From contig JAAYCL010000015.1 of assembly GCA_012729785.1 (NCBI GenBank), positions 49,645-113,644 of the forward strand: a stretch of 64,000 nucleotides of DNA, read 5' to 3'. The stretch is from Chlamydiota bacterium. GTDB lineage: Bacteria > Auribacterota > Tritonobacteria > UBA1439. The stretch's first letter is position 1. Each line of letters opens with the position of its first letter. The translations under genes were made by a program, and so were the position numbers. The notes below the pieces were generated by a model. That model did no database searches and was not told the origin of the DNA. It saw only the letters and a list, made by a program, of their open reading frames with translations. Of this stretch, positions 34,489 through 43,430 are shown one piece after another.

Positions 34489-37400
34489 GGGGCCAAGTGT
34501 AGCATCTTCGGGGGGGATATTCCCGGCCGCGTGCGCCGCGGAGACGATGCGGGGAACGGTTCCAGCCGGTCGATCTTGAGGACGACCGCGCCGCCGTCGT
34601 CCGAGGCGAGGCCGCGCACCGCGAACGGGCCGGGCGATCGCAGCAGGTGCCCGAAACGCCGGTAGGCGTCGGGGAAGAGGACCGCCTCGAACAGGGCGGT
34701 CGCGTCCTCGAACGTCAGGAAGCGCATCTGCCCCCCCCTCGAGGTCCGCACCCGTTTCGTGCAGACGAGCCAGCCGACGAGCGCGACCCGTCTTCCCGCC
34801 TGCCGGTCGAGCGCCACCGCCCTGATGAACCCCGGGGGGGTCTCCGCCGCTCCGACCGCCTCGAGGGGATGGGCGGTTACGTGCGCGCCGAGGATCCCCC
34901 GCTCCAGCGCGTGCGCGGTCGGGGCGTCGTACTCCGAAACGCGGGGGGCCGGGGAGGGGGGGTGCGGGCCTGCGGACGCCGCCGTCCCGGCGCCCCGGCA
35001 TGCCGATGCGGCGGCGGCCGCGGGGGCGTCCCCGAACAGGGGGAGCTCGACCGGGCGGCGCCGTCGGCCGCCGCACAGGTACAGTGCGCGGAGCATCTCC
35101 GGCCGGGAGCGGCCGAGGCCGGCGCAGGCGCCGCACAGGATGAGGCGCTCCGCCTCCCTCCTGTCGGGCCCGGCGCGGCGCACAAGGTCTTCGATCGAGA
35201 CGAACGGCCCCCCGGTCGTTCGCGCCGCCGTGATGCGGCGGATGGTCTCGCCGCGGAGGCCTTTCACCCGCCCGAGGCCGGCGCGTATCCAGCCCGGTCC
35301 CGCATCGAACGCCGCCCCGCTCCTGTTCACGTGCGGCGGGAGCACCGCGAGCCCGAGGCGGCGCGCCTCGTCGAGGTACGCCTGGGCGGGATAGAAGCCG
35401 CCGCCGTTGGAGAGGACCGCGGCGATGAACTCCGCCGGCCAGTGCGCCTTCAGGAAGGCGACCTGCCATGAGAGGAGGGCGAACGAGGCGCTGTGCGCCT
35501 TGCAGAACGCGTAGCCGGCGAAGCTCTCGATCTGCCGCCAGATCTCCGCGGCGGCGGCGGGGGGGATGCCGCGCCCGGCGGCGGAGGCCGCGAACCGCTC
35601 CTTCGTCTGTCGCATCGCCTCCCGCGACCGCATCCTGCCGCTCATCGCCCGCCGCAACAGGTCGGCCTCTTCCATCGTCATCCCGGCGACGAGGTGCGCG
35701 ACGCGCATCACGTCCTCCTGGTAGATCATCACGCCGTGCGTTTCGGCGAGGATCGACTCCATCCCCGGGTGGAGGAAGACCGCCTTCTCCCGCCCCCGGT
35801 GGCGGTCCACGTACTGCCGCAGCATCCCGCTCTCCGCCACGCCGGGCCTGATGACGGAACTCGCGGCGACGAGGTCCCCGTAGGTCGCGACGTCGAGTTT
35901 TTTAAGGAGCTGCCGCATCCCCGGGCTCTCGATGTAGAAGCAGCCCATCGTGCGCCCCTCCCGTATGAGCGACGCCGCCCCGGCGTCGCCGAAGAGCGTC
36001 TCCGCGTCGCGGACGTCCGGGCGCGTTCCGCGGTTCGCCTCGATCAGGTCGAGCGCGTCCCCGAGGACCGCCAGCGACCGCTGCCCCAGGAGGTCGATCT
36101 TCACCAGCCCGAACGCCTCCGCGGCGCGCATCTCGCACTGGGTCACCAAGACCCCCTTCGCGGCGGGCTCCAGCGGGACGACCCGCTCGATCGGGAACGG
36201 CGCGACCACGATCCCCCCCGCGTGCACGCCGAGATGGCGAGGGAAGCCTTCGATCGCCGCGGCGAGACGGATGACGGTGCGGAGCGGCTCGCGGTCGACC
36301 GGCAGCCCGCGGCACTCGGGGAGGGTTTGCGCCGCGGCCGGGATCGAGGCGGCGGGGGCGTGCGGGAGATGTCTGGTCCAGCGGTCGATCTCGGCGATGG
36401 GGACGCCGAGGGCCTTCCCGATCTCGCGCACGGCCAGGCGCGCCGTGAAGGTGACGTGCGTCGAGAGCATCGCCGCGCGGTCGGTCCCGTGGCGCGCGAA
36501 GACGTACGCGAGCATCTCGTCCCGCCGGTTCCAGGCGAGGTCGAGGTCGATGTCCGGCGGCGTCCGCCGGGCCGGATTGAGAAAGCGCTCGAAGTAGAGG
36601 TCGTGGGCGAGCGGGTCGACATGCGTGATCCCGAGGCAGTAGGAGACGAGCGACCCCGCCGCCGACCCGCGGCCGATGACGGGGATGCCGCGGCGCCCCG
36701 CCTCTTGGACGATGTCGTGCGCCACGAGGAAGTAGGCGTCGAAGCCGAGGCGTCCGATCGCTTCGAGCTCGCGCCGCAGGCGCGCGCGCGCCGCGGCCGA
36801 CGGGGGGCGAAGGCGCCGCGCGAGCCCCTCGCGGCAGAGCCGGCGGAGACGCTCCGCCGCCGATTCCCCGCCGGCGGGGACGAGGAGGGGAGGGTGGAAA
36901 CGCCCGAGGGGGAGCTCGAGGCGGCACGCGTCGGCGATGCGGCGGGCGTTCTCGACCGCCGCGGGGAGGGCGGAGAAGATGCGCCGCATCTCCTCCCCGC
37001 TCCGCAGCCACGCCCCGGGGGGGGCGAGCGCGCCGGGCGGGAGCGTCCCGACGGTCGCGCGCGTCCGCACGGCCGCGAGGACGCGGTGCAGCGCGTGGCG
37101 CTCCGGACGGGCGAAGACGACCGGTCCCGTCGCGACCGGTGGGAGCCGGAGGCGCGCGGCGAGCCGGGCGAGCCGCGCGATCCTCGGCGCCCCCGCGGCG
37201 GCGGGCGTCTCGAGGAAGAGCCCCGGCGGGGGGGCGCCGCGCGGGAGGAGCCGGAGCAGGCGGCAGGCGGGGATCAGGGCGAACAGGTCGGGGTCGCCGT
37301 CCGCCAGGAGGGCGCGGAGGCGCGCGGGGAACCCCGCGCCTCCCCCCGGCGCGGCGAGGAGGCGTTTCCCGGAGCGGTGGAAGGCGGTGATCAGCGCGCA

Positions 37401-37664
37401 CAGCTTCCGGTACCCGTCGGGGGTGCGGGCGAGGAGGACGAGGCGCGCCGTCGCGTCGCGCAACTCCGCGCCGACGATCGGCCGCACCCCCGCCGCCCTC
37501 GCGGCGAGGCAGAACGGGACGGCGCCATAGAGGCCGTTCGTGTCGGTGAGGGCGAGCGCCTCCATCCCGAGGGCGGCCGCGCGCGCGACGAGATCGCCGA
37601 TGCCGCTCGCCCCGTCGAGAAAGGAGTGGGCGCCGTGGCAGTGGAGGTGCGTGAAGCCGGTCAT
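34485..37664 (-). CDS. dnaE2: DNA polymerase III alpha-like, error-prone DnaE2 type
   Basis: 1059-residue C-family polymerase, close to the length of DnaE2 and shorter than replicative DnaE1. The PHP domain starts the protein (THLHCHGAHSFLDG). The palm has IGRGSAAGSLVSYCLGIT and catalytic Asp residues in PPDIDLDLAWNRRDE. QEDVMRVAHLVAGM, GYAFCKAHSASFALLSW, a helix-hairpin-helix region, and a C-terminal OB fold (VALVGWLVCTKRV, FLTFEDATALFEAVLFP) follow. The place after lexA and dinB argues for the translesion DnaE2 role. The start overlaps the dinB stop; no imuA is present. Confidence 0.87.
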   Translation of the reverse strand: MTGFTHLHCHGAHSFLDGASGIGDLVARAAALGMEALALTDTNGLYGAVPFCLAARAAGVRPIVGAELRDATARLVLLARTPDGYRKLCALITAFHRSGKRLLAAPGGGAGFPARLRALLADGDPDLFALIPACRLLRLLPRGAPPPGLFLETPAAAGAPRIARLARLAARLRLPPVATGPVVFARPERHALHRVLAAVRTRATVGTLPPGALAPPGAWLRSGEEMRRIFSALPAAVENARRIADACRLELPLGRFHPPLLVPAGGESAAERLRRLCREGLARRLRPPSAAARARLRRELEAIGRLGFDAYFLVAHDIVQEAGRRGIPVIGRGSAAGSLVSYCLGITHVDPLAHDLYFERFLNPARRTPPDIDLDLAWNRRDEMLAYVFARHGTDRAAMLSTHVTFTARLAVREIGKALGVPIAEIDRWTRHLPHAPAASIPAAAQTLPECRGLPVDREPLRTVIRLAAAIEGFPRHLGVHAGGIVVAPFPIERVVPLEPAAKGVLVTQCEMRAAEAFGLVKIDLLGQRSLAVLGDALDLIEANRGTRPDVRDAETLFGDAGAASLIREGRTMGCFYIESPGMRQLLKKLDVATYGDLVAASSVIRPGVAESGMLRQYVDRHRGREKAVFLHPGMESILAETHGVMIYQEDVMRVAHLVAGMTMEEADLLRRAMSGRMRSREAMRQTKERFAASAAGRGIPPAAAAEIWRQIESFAGYAFCKAHSASFALLSWQVAFLKAHWPAEFIAAVLSNGGGFYPAQAYLDEARRLGLAVLPPHVNRSGAAFDAGPGWIRAGLGRVKGLRGETIRRITAARTTGGPFVSIEDLVRRAGPDRREAERLILCGACAGLGRSRPEMLRALYLCGGRRRRPVELPLFGDAPAAAAASACRGAGTAASAGPHPPSPAPRVSEYDAPTAHALERGILGAHVTAHPLEAVGAAETPPGFIRAVALDRQAGRRVALVGWLVCTKRVRTSRGGQMRFLTFEDATALFEAVLFPDAYRRFGHLLRSPGPFAVRGLASDDGGAVVLKIDRLEPFPASSPRRTRPGISPPKMLHLAP

Positions 37665-38857
37665 GGCCCGATAGGCTGAAGCCGCCCCCCGGTTCGCCGC
37701 AGCAGCGCCGCCCCGCCCGCGATCGCCCCGTCGCCGTGCCGCGCGCGCACCCGGTCCATCGCGGCGTAGAGGCGCCGCAACCTCTCCCGGTCGGGGCCTC
37801 CCATCGGCAGGAAGGACTGCCGGCCGCCCCCCTCGATGCCCGAGAGGCGGACGCCGACGAGGCGCACCTTCAGCCTGCGCGTCCAGGCCTTCCCGAGAAG
37901 CCCGGCGGCGGCGGCGAAGACCTCCGCGTCCAGATCGGTCGGCTCGGGGAGGGGGGCCGAGCGGGTGACGGTCGTGAAATCCGCGTGGCGGAGCTTGAGC
38001 GTCACCGTCCGAGACCGCCGCCCCGCCTCCCGCAGCGCCCGGCAGGCCTCCGCCGCGAGAGCGGAGAGCTCGGCCAGTATCCTCTCCCGGTCGAGCGTGT
38101 CCGCGGGAAAGGTGGTCTCCCGCCCGATCGATTTCGCCTCCCCGCGGGGCGCCACCGGGCCGCCGTCCTCCCCGCGCGCCGCTTCCGCCAGCCGGCTCCC
38201 CGCCGGGCCGAGCGCGGCGGCGAGTATCCTCCCGTCGAGCCGGCGGAGTTCTCCGACCGTCGCGGCGCCGAGGAGCCGGAGCCGCTCCTCCGCCCGCGGC
38301 CCCACGCCGGGGAGCACTCGAACGGGGAGGGGGGCGAGGAACGCCTCCTCGGCGCCGGGGAGCACGCGGCAGATCCCGTTGGGTTTGGCCAGGGCGGAGG
38401 CGACCCGCGCGACGAGCTTGTTCGACGCGACGCCGATCGTCGCGTCGAGGCCCAGGCCGCCTTTCACCTCCATGCGTATCCGCTCCGCGGCCGCGAGCGG
38501 CCGGCCGAGAAGGCGGCGGCAGCCGGTCAGGTCCAGGAACGCCTCCTCCATCGAGAGCGGCTCCATGTCGGGCGTGAAGCGGCCGAGCGTCCGGAAGAGC
38601 CCCTCCGACGCCGCCGCGTAGTCGTCGAAACGGGCGGGGAGGAAGACACAGTCGGGGCAGAGGCGCTTCGCCAGGGCGAGCGGCATCGCGGCGCGGACGC
38701 CGCGCTCCCGCGCCTCGTAGGAGGCCGACGCCACCACGCCGCGCCGCGCCGGGTCGCCCCCGACGGCGACCGGGCGCCCCCTGAGCCACGGCCTCGCGCG
38801 CCGCTCGACCGAGACGAAGAATGCGTCGATGTCGAGGTGCAGTATCACGCGTTCCAC
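37661..38857 (-). CDS. dinB: Y-family DNA polymerase IV (DinB/ImuB-like)
   Basis: 398-residue translesion polymerase. It starts with GTG. The first metal Asp residues are in ILHLDIDAFFVSVE; YEARERGVRAAMPLALAKR is typical of DinB; the second acidic site is MEEAFLDLTG (Glu where Asp is more common, then Glu). The thumb helix-hairpin-helix motif is LPGVGPRAEERLRLLG, and the little-finger domain lies at the C-terminus with TTVTRSAPLPEPT. Its catalytic acids are present, so it is an active polymerase rather than the catalytically dead ImuB. It is 36 bases after lexA and overlaps the dnaE2-type gene by ATGA. Confidence 0.9.
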   Translation of the reverse strand: MERVILHLDIDAFFVSVERRARPWLRGRPVAVGGDPARRGVVASASYEARERGVRAAMPLALAKRLCPDCVFLPARFDDYAAASEGLFRTLGRFTPDMEPLSMEEAFLDLTGCRRLLGRPLAAAERIRMEVKGGLGLDATIGVASNKLVARVASALAKPNGICRVLPGAEEAFLAPLPVRVLPGVGPRAEERLRLLGAATVGELRRLDGRILAAALGPAGSRLAEAARGEDGGPVAPRGEAKSIGRETTFPADTLDRERILAELSALAAEACRALREAGRRSRTVTLKLRHADFTTVTRSAPLPEPTDLDAEVFAAAAGLLGKAWTRRLKVRLVGVRLSGIEGGGRQSFLPMGGPDRERLRRLYAAMDRVRARHGDGAIAGGAALLRRTGGRLQPIGP

Positions 38858-38893
38858 GCAGCACCCGTTGCTCTCTCGCCGCGGCGGGGGCGT

Positions 38894-39502
38894 TCAGCGG
38901 TACTTCCTGAAGACCGCGACCACCACCCCCTGGATCGCCACCTCGTCCGCCCGGACGGTGATCGGTTCGACGGCGGGATTCGCGGGGACGAGCGTGACCA
39001 GCGTCCCCTCCTGCCGGAACATCTTCAGCGTCGCCTCCTCGCCGCGGATCAGGGCGACCACCGTTTCGCCGTTGCGCGCGACGGCGCGCCGTTCGACCAC
39101 GACGTAGTCGCCGTCGCGGATCCCCTCCTCGATCATCGAGTCGCCCCTGACCCTGAGGGCGAAGGCGTTTTCCCCCCCCGCGAACTCCTTCGGCACGGCC
39201 ATCGTCTCCGGGACGGCGAGCGCCTCGATCGGTTCGCCGGCGGCGATCAGGCCGAGGAGGGGGAGCTCGACCGCGTCGAGCCGGATCCGTTCCGCCGGCA
39301 GGAGCTCGATCGAGCGGCTCCGGCGCGGCCTGCGGCTGATGGCCCCCTTCCGCTCCAGGTTCCGCAGGTGCGCGTGGACGGTGGCGACCGAGGAGAGGCC
39401 GAACCGCTTCCCGATCTCCGCGATGCTCGGGGCGTAGCCGCGCCGCGAGATGAACCCCCCGATGAAATCCGCGATCTGGCGCTGACGCTTCGTGAGGTAC
39501 AT
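38894..39502 (-). CDS. lexA: LexA repressor
   Basis: 202-residue SOS repressor. The N-terminal winged helix-turn-helix is MYLTKRQRQIADFI and SIAEIGKRFGLSSVATVHAHL. The autocleavage bond is in LLGLIAAGEP (Ala-Gly), the catalytic Ser in VRGDSMIEEGI and the catalytic Lys in TLKMF. I chose ATG 39502 because it matches the family start; upstream in-frame codons are not conserved. It heads the lexA-dinB-dnaE2 cassette on the minus strand, which it probably represses together with itself. Confidence 0.94.
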   Translation of the reverse strand: MYLTKRQRQIADFIGGFISRRGYAPSIAEIGKRFGLSSVATVHAHLRNLERKGAISRRPRRSRSIELLPAERIRLDAVELPLLGLIAAGEPIEALAVPETMAVPKEFAGGENAFALRVRGDSMIEEGIRDGDYVVVERRAVARNGETVVALIRGEEATLKMFRQEGTLVTLVPANPAVEPITVRADEVAIQGVVVAVFRKYR

Positions 39503-39579
39503 GGGCGCCTCCGTTTCGCCTTGTCCGTTTCCCGCCATCGGGGGCCCGGGCCGGCTCTCCCCCCGCGGCGATGCATCCG

Positions 39580-39591
39580 GTACAAGGGTAC
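39580..39591. promoter_or_regulatory. Candidate LexA operator GTAC-N4-GTAC
   Basis: GTACAAGGGTAC is a palindromic pair of GTAC half-sites with a 4-base gap, 78-89 bases before the lexA start. The geometry resembles the cyanobacterial LexA box (RGTAC-N3-DGTWC). No second site was found before dinB. It is a proposal from symmetry and position only. Confidence 0.4.
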
Positions 39592-39693
39592 GCGAAAGAA
39601 AAGCGAAAATCAAGAGGAACGATCTCCCCCGATAGCGTCTCCGGAATCGCCGCGGCGGGGGCTTTCGCGTCTCCCGCGGCGACGCGTCGAGGG

Positions 39694-40851
39694 TCAGAGC
39701 TTCAGCATCCTCGCCACGGGGCCCGCTCCGAACCCGCGCCTGAGGCGGATCGCGCGGGAGGGGCAGACCTCGCTGCAGCAGTAGCAGCGGATGCAGCGCC
39801 GGTCGTCGACCCCGACCCTACCCCCCGCGAGGGAGAGGGCCTTCGGGCGCGGAGGGCAGACGGCGACACAGGCGCCGCATCGGGTGCAGGCGCGGTGCAG
39901 GATGCGGGGCCTGCGGGCGAACCAGCGCTTGACGGCGCGCTCGGCGAAGGCGGGGAGACGGTGCGCCCCCGCTCCGCCCCCCGGCTGCCCGGCGCGGAAT
40001 CCGCCGACGCGCACGGTCTCGATTGTTTCGCCCAGGAGCTCGATCTCCTCCTCGCGCGCGTTCCCGAGGCCGCGCTCCGCGGCGATCCGCAGGAGGGGGA
40101 TCCGTTGCGGGTCGATCCCCGCGGCGCGGCACGCGGTCGAGTCCACGGCGACAGGGTCTTCCCCGACGATGAGAAGGCCGAGCGGGAACGGGTCTCCCGC
40201 GGCGGGGCCGTTTCCGTCCATCGCGACGACCGCGTCGAGGAGGTGGAGCCGCGCGGACACCGCGAAGGCGAGGTCGACGAGCATCCGGGCGAACAGTTCC
40301 GGGTCGGGGAAGCGGCAGTGCAGCTCCGCCTTCCTCAGCCCGGGGATGCAGCCGAAGAGGTTCTTCACCGCGGCGCTGATGCCGGTGAGGCCGTGCGTCT
40401 TGAACTTCGGGACGGAGAGCATCGCAGGCGCCCGCCTGACCGCCCCCGCCACGACGAACCGCTTGACCGTGCACCCCTCCGGCGTTTCGATCTCCGCCCC
40501 GTCGTCGAACGAGACGAGGGGGGCGCCGGCGGCCGCGGCCGCCGCGGCGATCCCCGACGCGGCCGCGGCTTTCCTGAGGGGGTGGAAGCCGGGGCTGTCG
40601 CCGACCTGCGGCGCCGCGCCGGCCTCCCGCGCGAGGCGGATCACCGCCTCGACGACCGCGGGGTGCGTGGTGACGGCCTTCTCCGGCGGATGCGGCGCGA
40701 GGATGTTCGGCTTGAGGAGGACGGCGCGCCCCGGAACGACGAAACGGCCCATCCCGCCGAGCAGCGCCACGGCCCGCCCGAGCGCAAGGCGGACCGCGTC
40801 GCCGTCGTAGCTTCGGCAGCGCGCCACCGCGACCCTCGAGCGTTGTCTCAT
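39694..40851 (-). CDS. DUF362 family protein with C-terminal 2[4Fe-4S] ferredoxin domain
   Basis: 385-residue cytoplasmic iron-sulfur protein. The DUF362 part has VLLKPNILAPHPP, AAPQVGDSPGFH, MLSVPKFKTHGLTGISAAVKNLFG and AMDGNGPAAGDPFPLG, all conserved in the family. At the C-terminus two ferredoxin clusters are visible, CTRCGACVAVCP and CIRCYCCSEVCP. Function of DUF362 is not settled; members are common in anaerobes. It is divergent from the lipoprotein/pyrophosphatase cluster, and 190 bases from lexA. It fits a ferredoxin-rich metabolism. Confidence 0.83.
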   Translation of the reverse strand: MRQRSRVAVARCRSYDGDAVRLALGRAVALLGGMGRFVVPGRAVLLKPNILAPHPPEKAVTTHPAVVEAVIRLAREAGAAPQVGDSPGFHPLRKAAAASGIAAAAAAAGAPLVSFDDGAEIETPEGCTVKRFVVAGAVRRAPAMLSVPKFKTHGLTGISAAVKNLFGCIPGLRKAELHCRFPDPELFARMLVDLAFAVSARLHLLDAVVAMDGNGPAAGDPFPLGLLIVGEDPVAVDSTACRAAGIDPQRIPLLRIAAERGLGNAREEEIELLGETIETVRVGGFRAGQPGGGAGAHRLPAFAERAVKRWFARRPRILHRACTRCGACVAVCPPRPKALSLAGGRVGVDDRRCIRCYCCSEVCPSRAIRLRRGFGAGPVARMLKL

Positions 40852-40948
40852 CGCCGTCTCCGTGCTCCGATCCGCACCATTGTACGGCGCCGGCGGCGGC
40901 GGGGAAACGGCTTTTCGCCGCCTCTCTCCGCTTCGGCCCGGAAGGATC

Positions 40949-40977
40949 TTGCGCGGTGCGGCACCCCGCAGTAGAAT
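40949..40977 (+). promoter_or_regulatory. Promoter for the small lipoprotein/pyrophosphatase cluster
   Basis: TTGCGC at 40949-40954 and TAGAAT at 40972-40977 are separated by 17 bases, about 50 bases before the lipoprotein start. Confidence 0.6.
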
Positions 40978-41029
40978 AGGGCTGGCTGACGCGCCGGTTT
41001 CGAGGCGGGGGACTCTCCAGGGAGGGACG

Positions 41030-41248
41030 ATGAAGACGATGCTGATCTGCGCTGTTCTCGCGTCGGCGCTCGCCGCCGCCGGGTGCATCACCAAGGGGCC
41101 GTACTACGTCTACGGGGACTACATCGAGCGATTCGGGGACGTGGGGTTCGATGAGATCGGCGAGTACCCGCCCGAGGAGACCGCCCCGGGGGAGGAGGCG
41201 CCCGCCGTTCCTTCTCCGGAGGAACTTGACGCGGAGGAGACGATCTGA
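41030..41248 (+). CDS. Small acidic lipoprotein
   Basis: 72-residue protein with a signal peptide and lipobox ending LAAAGC (Cys19), then GPYYVYGDYIERFGDVGFDE and an Asp/Glu/Pro-rich tail. It has a GGGAGGGAC ribosome site and a good promoter. No family recognised. It lies 44 bases before pyrophosphatase; a structural role in the envelope is all that can be said. Confidence 0.7.
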   Translation: MKTMLICAVLASALAAAGCITKGPYYVYGDYIERFGDVGFDEIGEYPPEETAPGEEAPAVPSPEELDAEETI

Positions 41249-41292
41249 ACCGCCGCATGGACGCGGCGGCGGGGAGAAGAGGGGGGCGGGAG

Positions 41293-41793
41293 ATGAGTGA
41301 CGCGCGGTGTGCACCCGTTGACGCGGTGGTGGAGATACCGAAGGGGAGCCGGAACAAGTACGAGTACGATTTCTCGACCGGGGCGATACGGCTCGATCGG
41401 GTTCTCTTCTCGTCGGTGCACTACCCGACCGACTACGGCTTCATCCCGTGGACCCGGGCGGCGGACGGCGACACGCTCGACGTGCTGATCATCGTCGAGG
41501 AGCCGACGTTCCCCGGCTGCCGCGTGAAGGTGCGGCCGATCGGCGTGCTCCAGATGCGCGACGAGCACGGCGTCGACGAGAAGATACTGGCGGTCCCGGT
41601 CGCCGACCCGCGCTTCGACGGGATCAACGATATCTCGGACCTTCAAAAGCACTGGCTCTCCGAGATCGAGAACTTCTTCAGCACCTACAAGCTGCTCGAG
41701 CACGACAAGGAGGCCCGCGTCGAGGGGTGGCAGGGCGCCGGCGCCGCCCTGGCGGTGCTCGAGAAGTACGCGGTCGAGCCGCCCCCGCGGTGA
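41293..41793 (+). CDS. ppa: Inorganic pyrophosphatase
   Basis: Soluble family I pyrophosphatase, hydrolysing PPi to two phosphates. The 166-residue product has VEIPKGSRNKYEYD, HYPTDYGFIPWT, the acidic metal site DGDTLDVLIIVEEPTFPG (usually DGDPLDVL), and AVPVADPRF. I chose ATG 41293 over the upstream in-frame ATG at 41257 because the ribosome site GGGCGGGAG is next to it and the family begins there. Confidence 0.94.
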   Translation: MSDARCAPVDAVVEIPKGSRNKYEYDFSTGAIRLDRVLFSSVHYPTDYGFIPWTRAADGDTLDVLIIVEEPTFPGCRVKVRPIGVLQMRDEHGVDEKILAVPVADPRFDGINDISDLQKHWLSEIENFFSTYKLLEHDKEARVEGWQGAGAALAVLEKYAVEPPPR

Positions 41794-41825
41794 CCCATCC
41801 CGCGGGCAAGGCCACGGAGCGCGCA

Positions 41826-43391
41826 ATGCCACGGCTCTTCATCAGGGACGGCACCGCGCAGGGCTTGCTCCGGGAGCTCGATCCCGGCACCACGACGATC
41901 GGCCGGGGGCGGGATTGCGCCATCACCCTGGAGAGTCTCGGCGTCTCCCGCCGCCACGCCGCCGTCCATCTCGGCCCGGGCGGGGAGGCCGTGATCGAGG
42001 ATCTGGGCAGCAAGAACGGGACGCTCGTGAACGGGACGCGGATCCGACGGGCGGTCTTGGGGGACGGGGACGAGATCGCGATCGGGCGCGCCACGTTTGT
42101 CTACCGGGCGGCCGCGCAGGACGAACCGGCGGCGGACGAGGTCGCCGAGCCGCTGGTGCACACCGTGCTGGAGGTCGATCCGATGCGCGGGGTCGGTCTG
42201 GACGACGAGGCGGCCGACCCCGCGCTGCTCCGCACCGCGCATCGCCATCTCGCCGTTCTGTACCGGGTCGGCAGGACCGTGTCCGCCACGCTCAACATCC
42301 ACGAGCTCCTCAAGACGCTGATGGGGATCGTCTTCGAGGTGCTGCGCCCCGACGAGGCGTTCATCATGCTGCGCGACGAGGCGACCGGGGCGATGAAGCT
42401 CCGCATCTTCCGGTCGAAGGCGTCCACGGCGACGCCGGAGGCGGTCGCCGTGAGCCGCACGATCCTCGACAAGGTGATCCGGGAACGGGTCGCCGTGCTG
42501 AGCTCGAACGCCTCCGCGGACAGCCGGTTCAGCGGTTCCAGGAGCGTGGCCCGTTTCCGGATGATGTCCACGATGTGCGTGCCGCTCGTGCGCGAGGAGA
42601 AGGTGCTCGGCGTCATCCACGCAGCCAACCGTGTCTCGTCGGGCGAGTTTCGCGAGGAGGACCTCCAGCTCTTCTCGGGGATCGCCGCGCAGGCCGCGCT
42701 CGCCGTCGAGAACGCCGTGCTCTACCGGAGGATCCAACAGGAGGTCCGCCGGCGCAGCAACCTCCAGCGCTATCTCCCCCCGGGGGCCGTCGACCAGATC
42801 CTCGACGGCACGCGCGAGCTCAATCTCGGCGGGGAGATCAGGGGGGTGACGGTGCTCTTCTCCGACATCCGCGGCTTCACCCGCCTCTCCGAGGAGCTCC
42901 CGCCGAACGAGGTGGTGGGGATGCTCAACGACTACTTCGCCGAGATGACCCAGATCGTCTTTCGCCACGAGGGGACGGTGGACAAGTTCATCGGAGACGC
43001 CCTGATCGCCGTCTTCGGGGCCGCGGTGCCGCACCCGGACGATCCGCTGCGCGCCGCCCGCGCGGCGGCCGAGATGCAGGCGGCGATGGATATGCTCAAC
43101 GCACGCTGGGAGGCGCAGGGGAGGAAGACGTTCCGCATCGGCATCGGCATCACCGCCGGCGAGGTGCTCTACGGCAACATCGGCTCCGAGCAGCGGATGG
43201 AGCTCACGGTCATCGGCGACGCGGTGAACCTCGCCGCCCGGCTGGGCGCCGCGGCCCGCGGGGGGGAGGTGCTCCTGAGCGCCCCGGCGCGCGAGGCGAT
43301 GGGCGGCGCGCTGCGGGCCGAGCGGATGCCGCCGGTCGAGGTGCAGGGCAAGGCGGCGGCGGTCGAGGTGTACCGGATGCTGCCGGGGTAG
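41826..43391 (+). CDS. Adenylate/guanylate cyclase with FHA and GAF domains
   Basis: 521-residue cytoplasmic signalling enzyme. Residues about 1-92 are an FHA domain (TIGRGRDCAITLESLGVSRRH, LGSKNGTLVNG), which binds phosphothreonine. About 155-300 is a GAF domain (LLKTLMGIVFEVL, MCVPLVREEKVLGVIHAANR). About 335-505 is a class III cyclase with both metal Asp residues (VLFSDIRGFTRLSEE and DKFIGDALIAVFG), the adenine-contact Lys and the transition-state Asn/Arg in GDAVNLAARL. All catalytic residues are intact; adenine versus guanine specificity was not judged. The next gene is a Ser/Thr kinase, which could phosphorylate a partner read by the FHA domain. Confidence 0.92.
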   Translation: MPRLFIRDGTAQGLLRELDPGTTTIGRGRDCAITLESLGVSRRHAAVHLGPGGEAVIEDLGSKNGTLVNGTRIRRAVLGDGDEIAIGRATFVYRAAAQDEPAADEVAEPLVHTVLEVDPMRGVGLDDEAADPALLRTAHRHLAVLYRVGRTVSATLNIHELLKTLMGIVFEVLRPDEAFIMLRDEATGAMKLRIFRSKASTATPEAVAVSRTILDKVIRERVAVLSSNASADSRFSGSRSVARFRMMSTMCVPLVREEKVLGVIHAANRVSSGEFREEDLQLFSGIAAQAALAVENAVLYRRIQQEVRRRSNLQRYLPPGAVDQILDGTRELNLGGEIRGVTVLFSDIRGFTRLSEELPPNEVVGMLNDYFAEMTQIVFRHEGTVDKFIGDALIAVFGAAVPHPDDPLRAARAAAEMQAAMDMLNARWEAQGRKTFRIGIGITAGEVLYGNIGSEQRMELTVIGDAVNLAARLGAAARGGEVLLSAPAREAMGGALRAERMPPVEVQGKAAAVEVYRMLPG

Positions 43392-43430
43392 GGGAACGCC
43401 GCGGACGGGAGGGGGCGCGGGGGGACGGCG

